This document shows, piece by piece, positions 19,960 to 27,447 of a stretch of DNA of 64,000 nucleotides. The notes below the pieces were generated by a model that worked only from the letters and a program-made list of their open reading frames with translations, ran no database searches and had not been told where the DNA came from. The translations under genes and the position numbers were made by a program. How positions within the stretch are numbered: position 1 is the first letter of the stretch; each line of letters opens with the position of its first letter. Origin of the DNA: UBA9160 sp035489755 (GTDB lineage Bacteria; Myxococcota_A; UBA9160); assembly GCA_035489755.1 (NCBI GenBank), contig DATGZK010000048.1:1-64000 (forward strand). Reading direction: 5' to 3'.

Positions 19960-21773
19960 GCGACGGCCTCGACATCGGCGAGCTCTTGTTCCAGCGCCTG
20001 GTCGCGTGCCAGTCGGGCGTAAAGTCCACCCGCTGCGACGAGCTGATCGTGTGTCCCGCACTCGCGGATCGCGCCTTCCTCGAGCACGATGATCTGGTCG
20101 CAACCCCGCACGGTACTCACCCGGTGCGCAATGATCACCACCGTGCGACCCTCAAACATCTCGGCGAGGCCACGCTGGATGGCCGCCTCCGTCTCCGCAT
20201 CGACGCTCGAAAGCGTATCGTCGAGGATGAGAATGCTGGGTCGGAGAGCGAGTGCCCGCGCGAGCGCCGTGCGCTGCCGCTGCCCCCCGGAGAGCATCAC
20301 TCCGCGCTCGCCGACGATCGTTTCGTAGCCGTGCGGGAGCTCTGCGATGTCGCGGGCGAGCTGCGCGCGACTCGCAGCCTCGGCGACCGCGATGGGATCC
20401 ACTTGCGGAAGGCCGTACGCCACATTCTCCGCGAGCGACATGGAGAAAAGAAACGAGTCCTGCGGGACCATGGCGATGCTGCGCCGCAAGGTTCCAAGCG
20501 GAATCCGGTTGACGTCGATCCCGTCCAAGAAGAGTTGGCCATCTTCGATCTCGAAGAGCCGCGGAATCACCGAAGCCAGCGTCGTTTTGCCCGCGCCGAC
20601 GGGTCCCACGACGCCAAGACTCGTGCCCGCAGGGACCCGTAAGGAGATGTCGCTGAGCGCCGCCGTGCGGCGTCCATCCGGGTACTGAAACGTAAGATGG
20701 CGGAACTCGATCTCTCCCTGCAGGCTCTTGATCGGCACGGGGTCCCTGTGGTCGGCGATCGATGGCTCTACCGAGAGCACCTGATCGATCCGCTGCATCG
20801 ATGCCGCCCCGCGCTGTACCAGCGACCAGACCCAGCCCATCATGAAAGTCGGGAACGTCATCTCGTAGACATACATCGCGAATGTGAAGAGATTCGGGAT
20901 GGTCATCCGACCCTGAATGGCTTCGTTGCCACCCACGAGCAGCACGATACACATCGCTGCGCCAGGCAGAAGGGAAACCACAGCGGGCATCGCGGCGTTC
21001 GCCCGCACGAGAGCAAGCTGGCGGCCGTAGAGCTCGCGGTTGGTGCGGTCGAAGCGGCGCTCGCTCGCCGCCTCCATGGCATAGGCTTTCAAGACCGCGA
21101 TCCCCGAGACGTTCTCCTGAAGACCGCTCGAGAGCTCCGCGAGCCCTTCCTGGAGCGACAGGTTCGCGCGATGGAGCGTGCGGCCGAAGCCGCGCGCAAT
21201 CAGGACGAAGGCGGGGTAAGGAAGCATGACGAGGAGCGCGAGCTTCGGGTTGATCGCGACCATCGCGCTGACGAAAGAAACGATCAGAATCGGCGTTTGA
21301 AGAACGCTGAGCAGCCCCGGCCCGAGCAGCATTCGGACGGAACCCAGGTCGTTGACGCAGCGGCTCATGAGATCGCCCGTGCGCCAGCGGAAGTAGAAGG
21401 ATTGGGGCAGGCGCTGCAGGTGAGCGAAGAGATCGTTGCGCAGCTCGTATTCGATCTCACGAGCCGCGTTAAAGACGAGGACGCGCGACCAATAGCGCAG
21501 CGCCCCACGCAGGAACGTGACCATGAGGAGCGCCAGGCAGCGCTTCGTGAGCTCCTGCGCTGGCAGGCCGGCGCCGGCTGCCGCGAGCGCGAAGCCTACG
21601 AGAAGAGGCCCTGCGACCGACATCCCGACATAGCCGAGGGTTGAAATCATCCAGACGAGGTAGGTGCCCCGATTGTGCGCGGCGTACCCCAGGAGGCGCC
21701 GCAGCCCGGGTCGTGCGGCGAGGGACCCCAGGCCGTCGGGTCGCGCAGGGGCACCCTGCGGCCCTGCCATCAT
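19956..21773 (-). CDS. ABC exporter, half-transporter B (degenerate Walker B)
   Basis: Partner half-transporter, 605 residues, with a six-helix membrane domain and a nucleotide-binding domain. Walker A is GPVGAGKTTLASV, the signature is the canonical MLSGGQRQRTALARAL, and Walker B reads ILILDDTLSSVD, with Asp where active ABC exporters have the catalytic Glu. A composite site formed by this Walker B and the LSSGQ of the other half would be the degenerate, non-hydrolysing site. The ATG at 21773 overlaps the stop of the upstream glycosyltransferase (ATGA), so all three genes are coupled. Confidence 0.93.
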   Translation of the reverse strand: MMAGPQGAPARPDGLGSLAARPGLRRLLGYAAHNRGTYLVWMISTLGYVGMSVAGPLLVGFALAAAGAGLPAQELTKRCLALLMVTFLRGALRYWSRVLVFNAAREIEYELRNDLFAHLQRLPQSFYFRWRTGDLMSRCVNDLGSVRMLLGPGLLSVLQTPILIVSFVSAMVAINPKLALLVMLPYPAFVLIARGFGRTLHRANLSLQEGLAELSSGLQENVSGIAVLKAYAMEAASERRFDRTNRELYGRQLALVRANAAMPAVVSLLPGAAMCIVLLVGGNEAIQGRMTIPNLFTFAMYVYEMTFPTFMMGWVWSLVQRGAASMQRIDQVLSVEPSIADHRDPVPIKSLQGEIEFRHLTFQYPDGRRTAALSDISLRVPAGTSLGVVGPVGAGKTTLASVIPRLFEIEDGQLFLDGIDVNRIPLGTLRRSIAMVPQDSFLFSMSLAENVAYGLPQVDPIAVAEAASRAQLARDIAELPHGYETIVGERGVMLSGGQRQRTALARALALRPSILILDDTLSSVDAETEAAIQRGLAEMFEGRTVVIIAHRVSTVRGCDQIIVLEEGAIRECGTHDQLVAAGGLYARLARDQALEQELADVEAVA

Positions 21774-22516
21774 CGGGAGCGCGACGCCTCGGGGGTCGAG
21801 GGGGTTCCTGGCGCGCACGGGATCGCCCGCTCCGTCCGGTCATACCAGGCGGCGATGCGCGCCCGGTCAAGGCCCCAGGCCCAGGCTGCCGCCGCGACCC
21901 AATTGCGGAGCATCGTGCGCAGCGGGCCGTGCCGGACGTAGCGGCGGGGAGAGGTCTGCACCGGAAGGGCCAGGCACTCGATCCGGCCGTAGCGCCTCAT
22001 CGCCGACGCCAGATCGAGATCTTCCATGATCGGTACCTGCGGCACGCCGCCCATGGCCTCAAGGACGCTCCGCCGGAGGAAAAGGCCCTGGTCGCCGTAC
22101 GGCCAGCGAAAGAGCGCGACCCGCAGCCGCGCGCCCCATTCGACGAAGGCGAGGCCCAAACCAAGGCGCCGGCCTGGCTCCCGTTCGAAGCGGAAGGCGA
22201 AAGCCCCGCCACAGACGCCGGGGTCGCAGAGCGCGGCCTCGACCGCAGGGCGCCAGGTCGCGGGCAGGAGCGTATCGGCATGCAGGAAGACGAGGGCCTC
22301 GCCCCGCGAAGCCTCGACCCCGGCTGCCAGCTGGCGTGCGCGCCCGCGCTCTGCAAAGAGGACCCGGGCACCGGCAGCGGAGGCACGCTCCCGCGTGGCA
22401 TCGCGGCTCCCACCGTCCACCACCAAGACTTCGGCGCCACCTGCGAGCGCACTCCGAACGGTCCGCTCAATCCACCCGCCCTCGTCGAGAGTCGGGATCA
22501 CGACGGAAAGCTCCAC
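21770..22516 (-). CDS. Family 2 glycosyltransferase (TIGR04283-like)
   Basis: 248-residue GT-A fold glycosyltransferase starting ELSVVIPTLDEGG after the initiator, with DGGSRDAT and the metal-binding FLHADTLLP. The MEDLDLASAMRRYGRI segment and overall size match the group named rSAM/selenodomain-associated transferase 2, whose acceptor is not established. The frame is open further upstream, but the GTG at 22516 is chosen because it begins exactly at the conserved first strand. A TACAGT hexamer six bases before the GTG suggests a leaderless mRNA. It is first in a unit with the two ABC exporter halves and divergent from purM. Confidence 0.85.
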   Translation of the reverse strand: MELSVVIPTLDEGGWIERTVRSALAGGAEVLVVDGGSRDATRERASAAGARVLFAERGRARQLAAGVEASRGEALVFLHADTLLPATWRPAVEAALCDPGVCGGAFAFRFEREPGRRLGLGLAFVEWGARLRVALFRWPYGDQGLFLRRSVLEAMGGVPQVPIMEDLDLASAMRRYGRIECLALPVQTSPRRYVRHGPLRTMLRNWVAAAAWAWGLDRARIAAWYDRTERAIPCAPGTPSTPEASRSR

Positions 22517-22522
22517 GGATCC

Positions 22523-22528
22523 ACTGTA
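22523..22528 (-). promoter_or_regulatory. -10 box candidate for the glycosyltransferase-ABC unit
   Basis: TACAGT on the minus strand ends six bases before the GTG at 22516. No good -35 is seen 16-18 bases further up. The hexamer is flanked by two copies of GGATCCGT with a 17-base period, which could be a binding site or chance. The six-base gap copies the arrangement at zapB and purM. Confidence 0.35.
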
Positions 22529-22607
22529 ACGTACGGATCCACGCCACGCGGCCCGTTGCGCGAGGGGGGCAGCGGCGCGCACGGCTCCTTTGCAAGGCTG
22601 TTCCGCA

Positions 22608-22637
22608 TTGACAGGGATCGTCCCGCCTCGGTATTCA
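22608..22637 (+). promoter_or_regulatory. purM promoter (perfect -35)
   Basis: TTGACA at 22608-22613 is a perfect -35. After an 18-base spacer comes TATTCA at 22632-22637, a modest -10. Transcription would start about six to seven bases later, that is at the GTG start codon of purM at 22644. No Shine-Dalgarno precedes that codon. The 127 bases between the divergent starts (22517-22643) hold only these promoter elements. Confidence 0.65.
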
Positions 22638-22643
22638 TCGCCC

Positions 22644-23795
22644 GTGCCGACACCCCGATCACCCAAGCCTCCCAAGCAGTCTGCCTCTCAGACGCCTGCC
22701 GCTGCCAAGAGCGCTCCGAGCTATGCCCGCGCCGGCGTCGACCTCGACCACGACGAAGGCTTTGTCGAAGAGATCAAGGAGATCGCCAAGCCCACCTTCC
22801 GGCCGGAGATCCTCTCGTCGATCGGCGGTTTTGCGGGCCTGTTCAAGACGCCCGACCGGTATCGAGATCCGGTGCTGGTGGCGAGTACCGACGGCGTCGG
22901 CACCAAGCTCAAGCTCGCCGCGCGCATGCGCCGATACGACACGATTGGCATCGATTGCGTCGCCATGGTCGTGAACGATCTCATCGTCCAGGGCGCCGAG
23001 CCGCTCGTTTTTCTCGACTATCTCGCGATGGGCGAGCTCGACCGAAAGATCGCCGCAGAGACGCTGCGCGGCGTCACGGAAGGATGTCGCCGCGCCGGCT
23101 GCACACTGCTCGGGGGAGAGACCGCCACGATGGCGGGTTTCTATCCGCCGGGCGAGCTTGAACTCGTGGGATTCGGTGTGGGGGTTGTCGAGCGGGACAA
23201 GGTGATCGACGGCTCGACGGTCCGTGAAGGCGACGCTCTTTTGGGGATCGCTTCCAGCGGCTGCCACAGCAATGGCTACTCGCTCATTCGGCAGATCCTT
23301 GAGCAGGGGGAGGCGTCCAAGGCGCTGGATTTCTTCGGCGAGTACCCCGAGCTCAACACTTCCCTCGCCGGGGCCCTGCTCGCGCCGACGCGCATCTACG
23401 TGAAGCCGCTGCTCAACTTGCTTCGTGACTTTACGGTGAACGGGATGGTTCACATCACGGGTGGGGGCTTCGCGGGCAATGTGCCCCGCATTTTGCCAAA
23501 GGGCGTGCGGGCGCGGATCGACGCCGACTCCTGGCCGCGGCCTCCCATCTTTGGCGTGCTTCAGCGACACGGCGAGATCACAGACGGCGAGATGCTCCGG
23601 GTCTTCAACTGCGGAATCGGCATGGTGCTCGTCGTTCCGCGCGAGCAGGTCGAGGACATCCAGCAGCGGCTCCATTCCCTGGGAGAGCGGAGCTACCGGA
23701 TCGGCGAGATCGAGCGCAAAGCCCCCGAGGATCCGCCCCTTCTCTTTGGCCCCCTGTCCTCCCCGAGCGCGCCTTCCGCGTCGCGCGTGCGCTGA
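22644..23795 (+). CDS. purM: Phosphoribosylformylglycinamidine cyclo-ligase (AIR synthetase)
   Basis: Fifth step of purine synthesis: ATP-dependent ring closure of FGAM to AIR. The 383-residue protein has the family start Y-ARAGVDLDHDEGF, the ATP/substrate segments STDGVGTKLKLA, DCVAMVVNDLIVQGAEP and GGETATMAGFY, and the late H-ITGGGFAGNVPRI. A Pro/Ser/Lys-rich leader of about 30 residues precedes the conserved core. The GTG at 22644 is chosen over an upstream TTG at 22590 because the promoter -35 and -10 lie between them. purF, purN and other pur genes are not in the window. Confidence 0.95.
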   Translation: MPTPRSPKPPKQSASQTPAAAKSAPSYARAGVDLDHDEGFVEEIKEIAKPTFRPEILSSIGGFAGLFKTPDRYRDPVLVASTDGVGTKLKLAARMRRYDTIGIDCVAMVVNDLIVQGAEPLVFLDYLAMGELDRKIAAETLRGVTEGCRRAGCTLLGGETATMAGFYPPGELELVGFGVGVVERDKVIDGSTVREGDALLGIASSGCHSNGYSLIRQILEQGEASKALDFFGEYPELNTSLAGALLAPTRIYVKPLLNLLRDFTVNGMVHITGGGFAGNVPRILPKGVRARIDADSWPRPPIFGVLQRHGEITDGEMLRVFNCGIGMVLVVPREQVEDIQQRLHSLGERSYRIGEIERKAPEDPPLLFGPLSSPSAPSASRVR

Positions 23796-25204
23796 TGCGG
23801 GGGATCAGCGCACCGAGCTCCTCGGCTGGCCTTCGGGCTCGGCGCTGGGATGCCATCATCCTTGGCGGCGCGCTGCCTGGGCTGATCGCCGCTGCGCGAC
23901 TCGGCATGGACGGCCAGCGCGTCTTGGTGGTGGAGGAGGAAGCCGCGGCACGCCGGCAGCCTGCGCTGCGCGAGCCGTTTCATCTCGCAGGCGGCGGCAG
24001 CGGTGGCATCCTCGACGCGTGCCTGCGAACCCTCACGGTCCCCCTGATTGACCGAAAGAAGATCGAAGCCGATCCGATCGCCTACCAGCTTGTGCTCCCG
24101 CACGCGCGCATTGAGGTCGGCGAGCCCCAGACCACCGCCGAAGAGCTCGTGTGTTGGGGGTTCGCGAAACCCGAGGAAGCGCGAGAACTTGTGCGTGCAC
24201 TGCTGGAGGCGGCAGCGGCGGAGCGCGCCGCAATGCTCGAGGCCTCGGTGGTGCGCGCGGGGGGTCTTCGCGCCCTCGCCCGCGGAGCCAGCACTCCGCG
24301 ACCCGCCCGCCACGGACGCGGGCTCCCGCTCGAAGTGGCCGCACCGAGCCCGCTGCTCGCCCCCGTGCTCGATGCACAAGTGCGGGCGCTCTCGCAGCTC
24401 GCCGAGGCGACTCCGCCGCCCGAGGCTCGGGCACGGCTTCTCGGCAGCGCGCTCGAAGGCGGCTCCGCGTTCTTGACCACGGCCGAGGGCGAGCTCCGCG
24501 GCCTGTTGCGCCGTCGCGTCCAGGCACTGTTCGGAGAGTTTCGACAAGTTAGCGGCCGATTCCAGCTCGTTGTCATGGGCAATGCTCCGGGAATTGCGGT
24601 GGAGGGATCGCATGATGTGTGGCTGGGTCGCGTTTTGATCGTGAACGCCCCGCGTGGCGCTCTCGCGGCCGCGCTCGCCGATTCGGCGGGCGGCGCTCCC
24701 TCCTTTCTGGACGGGCCGGCACCGACCATGCGCCGCGCCTGCGTCTTGTTGCGAGGACGCCGCTCGGTGTTGCCCGAGGGGATGGCACGGCGGGTCGTGT
24801 GCGTTCGCGACCTCGGCCAACCCATCGATGGGACGAACGTCGTCACGCTGGGCGTCCATTCCTCCCCGCAAGGGAGCGACATCGTGGATCTCGTGGGGTC
24901 GGCCATCGTGCCTCGGGCGGATCTACGCACGGCCGAGGACCAGATCGAGGCGGCGGTGCGAGCCCTGATGCCGTTCTCCGAAGGTGTCCTGCGGCGCGAG
25001 CCCATCCAAGCCGTTCAGTGGGATGAGGACTGGCCGGGTGACCCGGCGCTCGGGGAGGGCTGGCCCGGAGACGCGGAGATCCGCGTCTCTTCGCGCCCCC
25101 CCATCTATGTCCTTGCCCGCGAGAGCGTGGCCTCCTTGGGCTTCGAGGGAGACGTACTTCTCGGATGGCGCGCGGGCGACGCGATTCGAGGCGACGTCGC
25201 GTAG
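23795..25204 (+). CDS. Rossmann/FAD-like protein of unknown function
   Basis: 469 residues. After a short leader it starts WDAIILGGALPGLIAAARL and continues RVLVVEEEAA, the beta-alpha-beta pattern of FAD/NAD-binding proteins such as phytoene-desaturase-like enzymes, but the second Gly of GxGxxG is Ala (GGALPG). The C-terminal part (SIVP-type strand, R-ADLRTAEDQIEAAVRALMP) also resembles FAD amine oxidase-like folds. I cannot name a substrate. It overlaps the purM stop by one base (TGATG), so it is co-translated with purM and followed by rpmB. It may be an oxidoreductase or a non-catalytic relative. Confidence 0.75.
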   Translation: MRGISAPSSSAGLRARRWDAIILGGALPGLIAAARLGMDGQRVLVVEEEAAARRQPALREPFHLAGGGSGGILDACLRTLTVPLIDRKKIEADPIAYQLVLPHARIEVGEPQTTAEELVCWGFAKPEEARELVRALLEAAAAERAAMLEASVVRAGGLRALARGASTPRPARHGRGLPLEVAAPSPLLAPVLDAQVRALSQLAEATPPPEARARLLGSALEGGSAFLTTAEGELRGLLRRRVQALFGEFRQVSGRFQLVVMGNAPGIAVEGSHDVWLGRVLIVNAPRGALAAALADSAGGAPSFLDGPAPTMRRACVLLRGRRSVLPEGMARRVVCVRDLGQPIDGTNVVTLGVHSSPQGSDIVDLVGSAIVPRADLRTAEDQIEAAVRALMPFSEGVLRREPIQAVQWDEDWPGDPALGEGWPGDAEIRVSSRPPIYVLARESVASLGFEGDVLLGWRAGDAIRGDVA

Positions 25205-25318
25205 CCGCCGGTTGCTCGCCCCCTCCGCCTGGGCTAAACCCCCGCTGTTGCTGGGGTCGGCGGCGAACGCCACCACCCGGCCCCCCCAAGGATGCACCGG
25301 GTTCAAGTGAGGACGCCA

Positions 25319-25510
25319 ATGGCTCAAATCTGCGACGTCTGCGGCAAGCGCCCGTCCACGGGTCACAACGTGAGCCACTCAAACCGCAAATCGCCGCGCC
25401 GATGGAACCTGAACCTCAAGGTGACACGCGCGCTCGTGAACGGTGCAGCCAAGCGGATCCGGGTCTGCACGCGCTGCATTCGCTCCGGCCGCGTAACAAA
25501 GGTGGCCTGA
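25319..25510 (+). CDS. rpmB: 50S ribosomal protein bL28
   Basis: 63-residue ribosomal protein of the large subunit. It starts AQICDVCGKRPSTGHNVSHS after the initiator and ends CTRCIRSGRVTKVA. Two CxxC pairs make this the zinc-binding (C+) form. The ATG at 25319 has a GTGAGG Shine-Dalgarno; the frame extends nine codons further up without support. In the 114 bases before it (25205-25318) I see only a weak TTGCTC/TAAACC promoter-like pair. Its TGA stop overlaps the CTG proposed as the start of the next gene. Confidence 0.95.
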   Translation: MAQICDVCGKRPSTGHNVSHSNRKSPRRWNLNLKVTRALVNGAAKRIRVCTRCIRSGRVTKVA

Positions 25511-27426
25511 CGCCGGGCCAAGCGGAAAACCCTTCGCCGCGGCGGTCTACCTTCGCGCTCTTCTCCCGCCTTCTCCGTTTCGCGCGCCCCTACGTGGGGG
25601 TGATCGCACTGGCGCTGGCGTGCTCGCTCACTTTCTCCGGTGCGAGGAACCTGCGCAACTATCTCATCAAACCGCTCCTCAACGAGGTGCTCGTACCCGC
25701 CCAGGGCTCCAGCTTGCCGTCGGTCGCGCCGTCGGTCGGAACATCGATCTGGCCTTCCCTTTTCGGCGGCTCGAAAAAGCCGCTCATCGCGCATGCTGCG
25801 CCAGCCTCGTCCGAAGAAGCCGAGGCACGGGCGCGCCTGCAACGAAAGGTGCAAGACGAGCTGCTCAAGATCGCGCTCGTGGGACTCGTGCTGGTCTTAG
25901 TCGTACCGATCGTGGAATTCGGGAAGAACTACCTAATTGAGTACGCGCTCGGCCGAATCCTGGTGGACATACAAGCTACAGTCTGCAGCAAGCTCCTCAC
26001 GCTTCCCCTTGGATTCCATCACGACACGACGCGCGGTGACACGATCTCCCGCACGCTGAACGACGTGGGACGGGCCCACCGCTCCCTGGACGTCCTGTTC
26101 ACGGATGTCATCCAATCCATCCTCGCCATCCTTGTCGGCGGCGTAATGCTGATCTCGATCTCCTGGCAACTCACATTGGTGTGCCTCGTGGTGCTCCCTC
26201 CAGTTTTGACCATTGGCGGCGTCTATGGCGGCCGTATCCGCAAGAAGGCGCGTCGTCGCCAGGAGCGGATGGGCGGTGTCACGCAGCGGCTGCTCGAGAT
26301 CCTCGCCGGAATCAAGGTGATCAAGGCATTTCACGCGGAACGCGACGAAGAGCAATCGTTCCGACGCGAGAACCTGCATCTGTTTCGGACGACGATGCGT
26401 GTCGTGCGAAACCGGGTCACCGCCAAGGCGCTGATGGAGGCCCTCAACAACGGCTTCGCGGTCGGGCTGATGCTCATGGGGACAATCCTGGTGGCGCGCG
26501 GCTGGTGGGGGCTCACGGTCGGCGATCTGGCGGCATTCTTGTTCGTGATGCAGGCAGCCTACGCGCCTACAAAGGACCTCTCGAAGGGCTGGACGGACCT
26601 CATGGACGCAGCGTCTTCCGCCGAACGCTTCTTCGAGCTCGTCGATGCGCCTTCGGAGACCCCGGACTCGGCGGACGCCGTGAAGATCGACGGCGTTCAC
26701 CACGGCATCCGCTTCTCCAAGCTCTCCTTCTCCTACGGCCGAGAGCCTGTGCTTCAGGACTTCTCCCTCGAGGTCAAGGCGGGTGAAGTGGTCGCGATCG
26801 TGGGCCGGACGGGGGCGGGCAAGACCACCCTCGCCGACCTCTTGCTGCGGTTCTACGACCCGGGCTCGGGGTCGATCGAAATCGATGGCGTCGACCTCCG
26901 ACGCATCTCCCGCGACTCGTTGCTCCAACACATTGCGGTGGTGACGCAGGAACCGTTCCTGTTCGCGGGTACGATCCGCGACAACATCCGTTACGGGCGT
27001 CGCGATGCATCCGATGAGGACGTGCTTGCCGCCGCGCGCGTCGCGCACGTCGACGAATTCGTCGAAGGACTGCCGGATGGTTATGACACCCAGGTCGGTG
27101 AGGTGGGCGTAAAGCTCTCGGGCGGCCAGCGCCAACGCGTGACGATCGCGCGCGCGATTCTCCGCAACCCCGCGATCCTGATTTTCGACGAGGCCACGAG
27201 CTCGCTCGATGCGAAAAGCGAACGCTACGTCCAAGAGGCCATCGAAGCGCTGCTGGGCGGACGGACGGTTTTCGTGATCGCGCACCGACTCTCGACGGTC
27301 CGCCACGCCGACAAAATCGTCGTGCTCGCGAGCGGGACCGTTTCTCGGGTCGGCACGCACGACGAGCTCATGGGGTCCGACAACCTCTACCGCGAGCTCG
27401 TGGGTCTTCAGACGCGTCCGCAGTAG
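25507..27426 (+). CDS. MsbA-like lipid/multidrug ABC exporter (probable CTG start)
   Basis: Homodimeric-type ABC exporter of 639 residues: six membrane helices and a complete nucleotide-binding domain with Walker A GRTGAGKTTLADLL, signature KLSGGQRQRVTIARAI and Walker B ILIFDEATSSLD. It resembles MsbA, which flips lipid A-core. An unusual insert of about 60 residues (Ser/Pro/Ala/Arg-rich, near residues 55-115) lies between the first two helices. The conserved elbow helix (FSRLLRFARPYVGVI) precedes the first standard in-frame start after rpmB, the GTG at 25594. A CTG at 25507 overlaps the rpmB stop (CTGA) and follows AAAGGTGG; I infer it as the start. An ATG near 25402 inside rpmB is the alternative. 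Confidence 0.9.
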   Translation: MTPGQAENPSPRRSTFALFSRLLRFARPYVGVIALALACSLTFSGARNLRNYLIKPLLNEVLVPAQGSSLPSVAPSVGTSIWPSLFGGSKKPLIAHAAPASSEEAEARARLQRKVQDELLKIALVGLVLVLVVPIVEFGKNYLIEYALGRILVDIQATVCSKLLTLPLGFHHDTTRGDTISRTLNDVGRAHRSLDVLFTDVIQSILAILVGGVMLISISWQLTLVCLVVLPPVLTIGGVYGGRIRKKARRRQERMGGVTQRLLEILAGIKVIKAFHAERDEEQSFRRENLHLFRTTMRVVRNRVTAKALMEALNNGFAVGLMLMGTILVARGWWGLTVGDLAAFLFVMQAAYAPTKDLSKGWTDLMDAASSAERFFELVDAPSETPDSADAVKIDGVHHGIRFSKLSFSYGREPVLQDFSLEVKAGEVVAIVGRTGAGKTTLADLLLRFYDPGSGSIEIDGVDLRRISRDSLLQHIAVVTQEPFLFAGTIRDNIRYGRRDASDEDVLAAARVAHVDEFVEGLPDGYDTQVGEVGVKLSGGQRQRVTIARAILRNPAILIFDEATSSLDAKSERYVQEAIEALLGGRTVFVIAHRLSTVRHADKIVVLASGTVSRVGTHDELMGSDNLYRELVGLQTRPQ

Positions 27427-27447
27427 GCGCCCCAGGCGAGGCGCGGA

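Noticed and set aside
27427..27444. GCGCC/GGCGC inverted repeat between convergent genes, as a bidirectional terminator
   Set aside because: Only five base pairs and no T-run on either strand.
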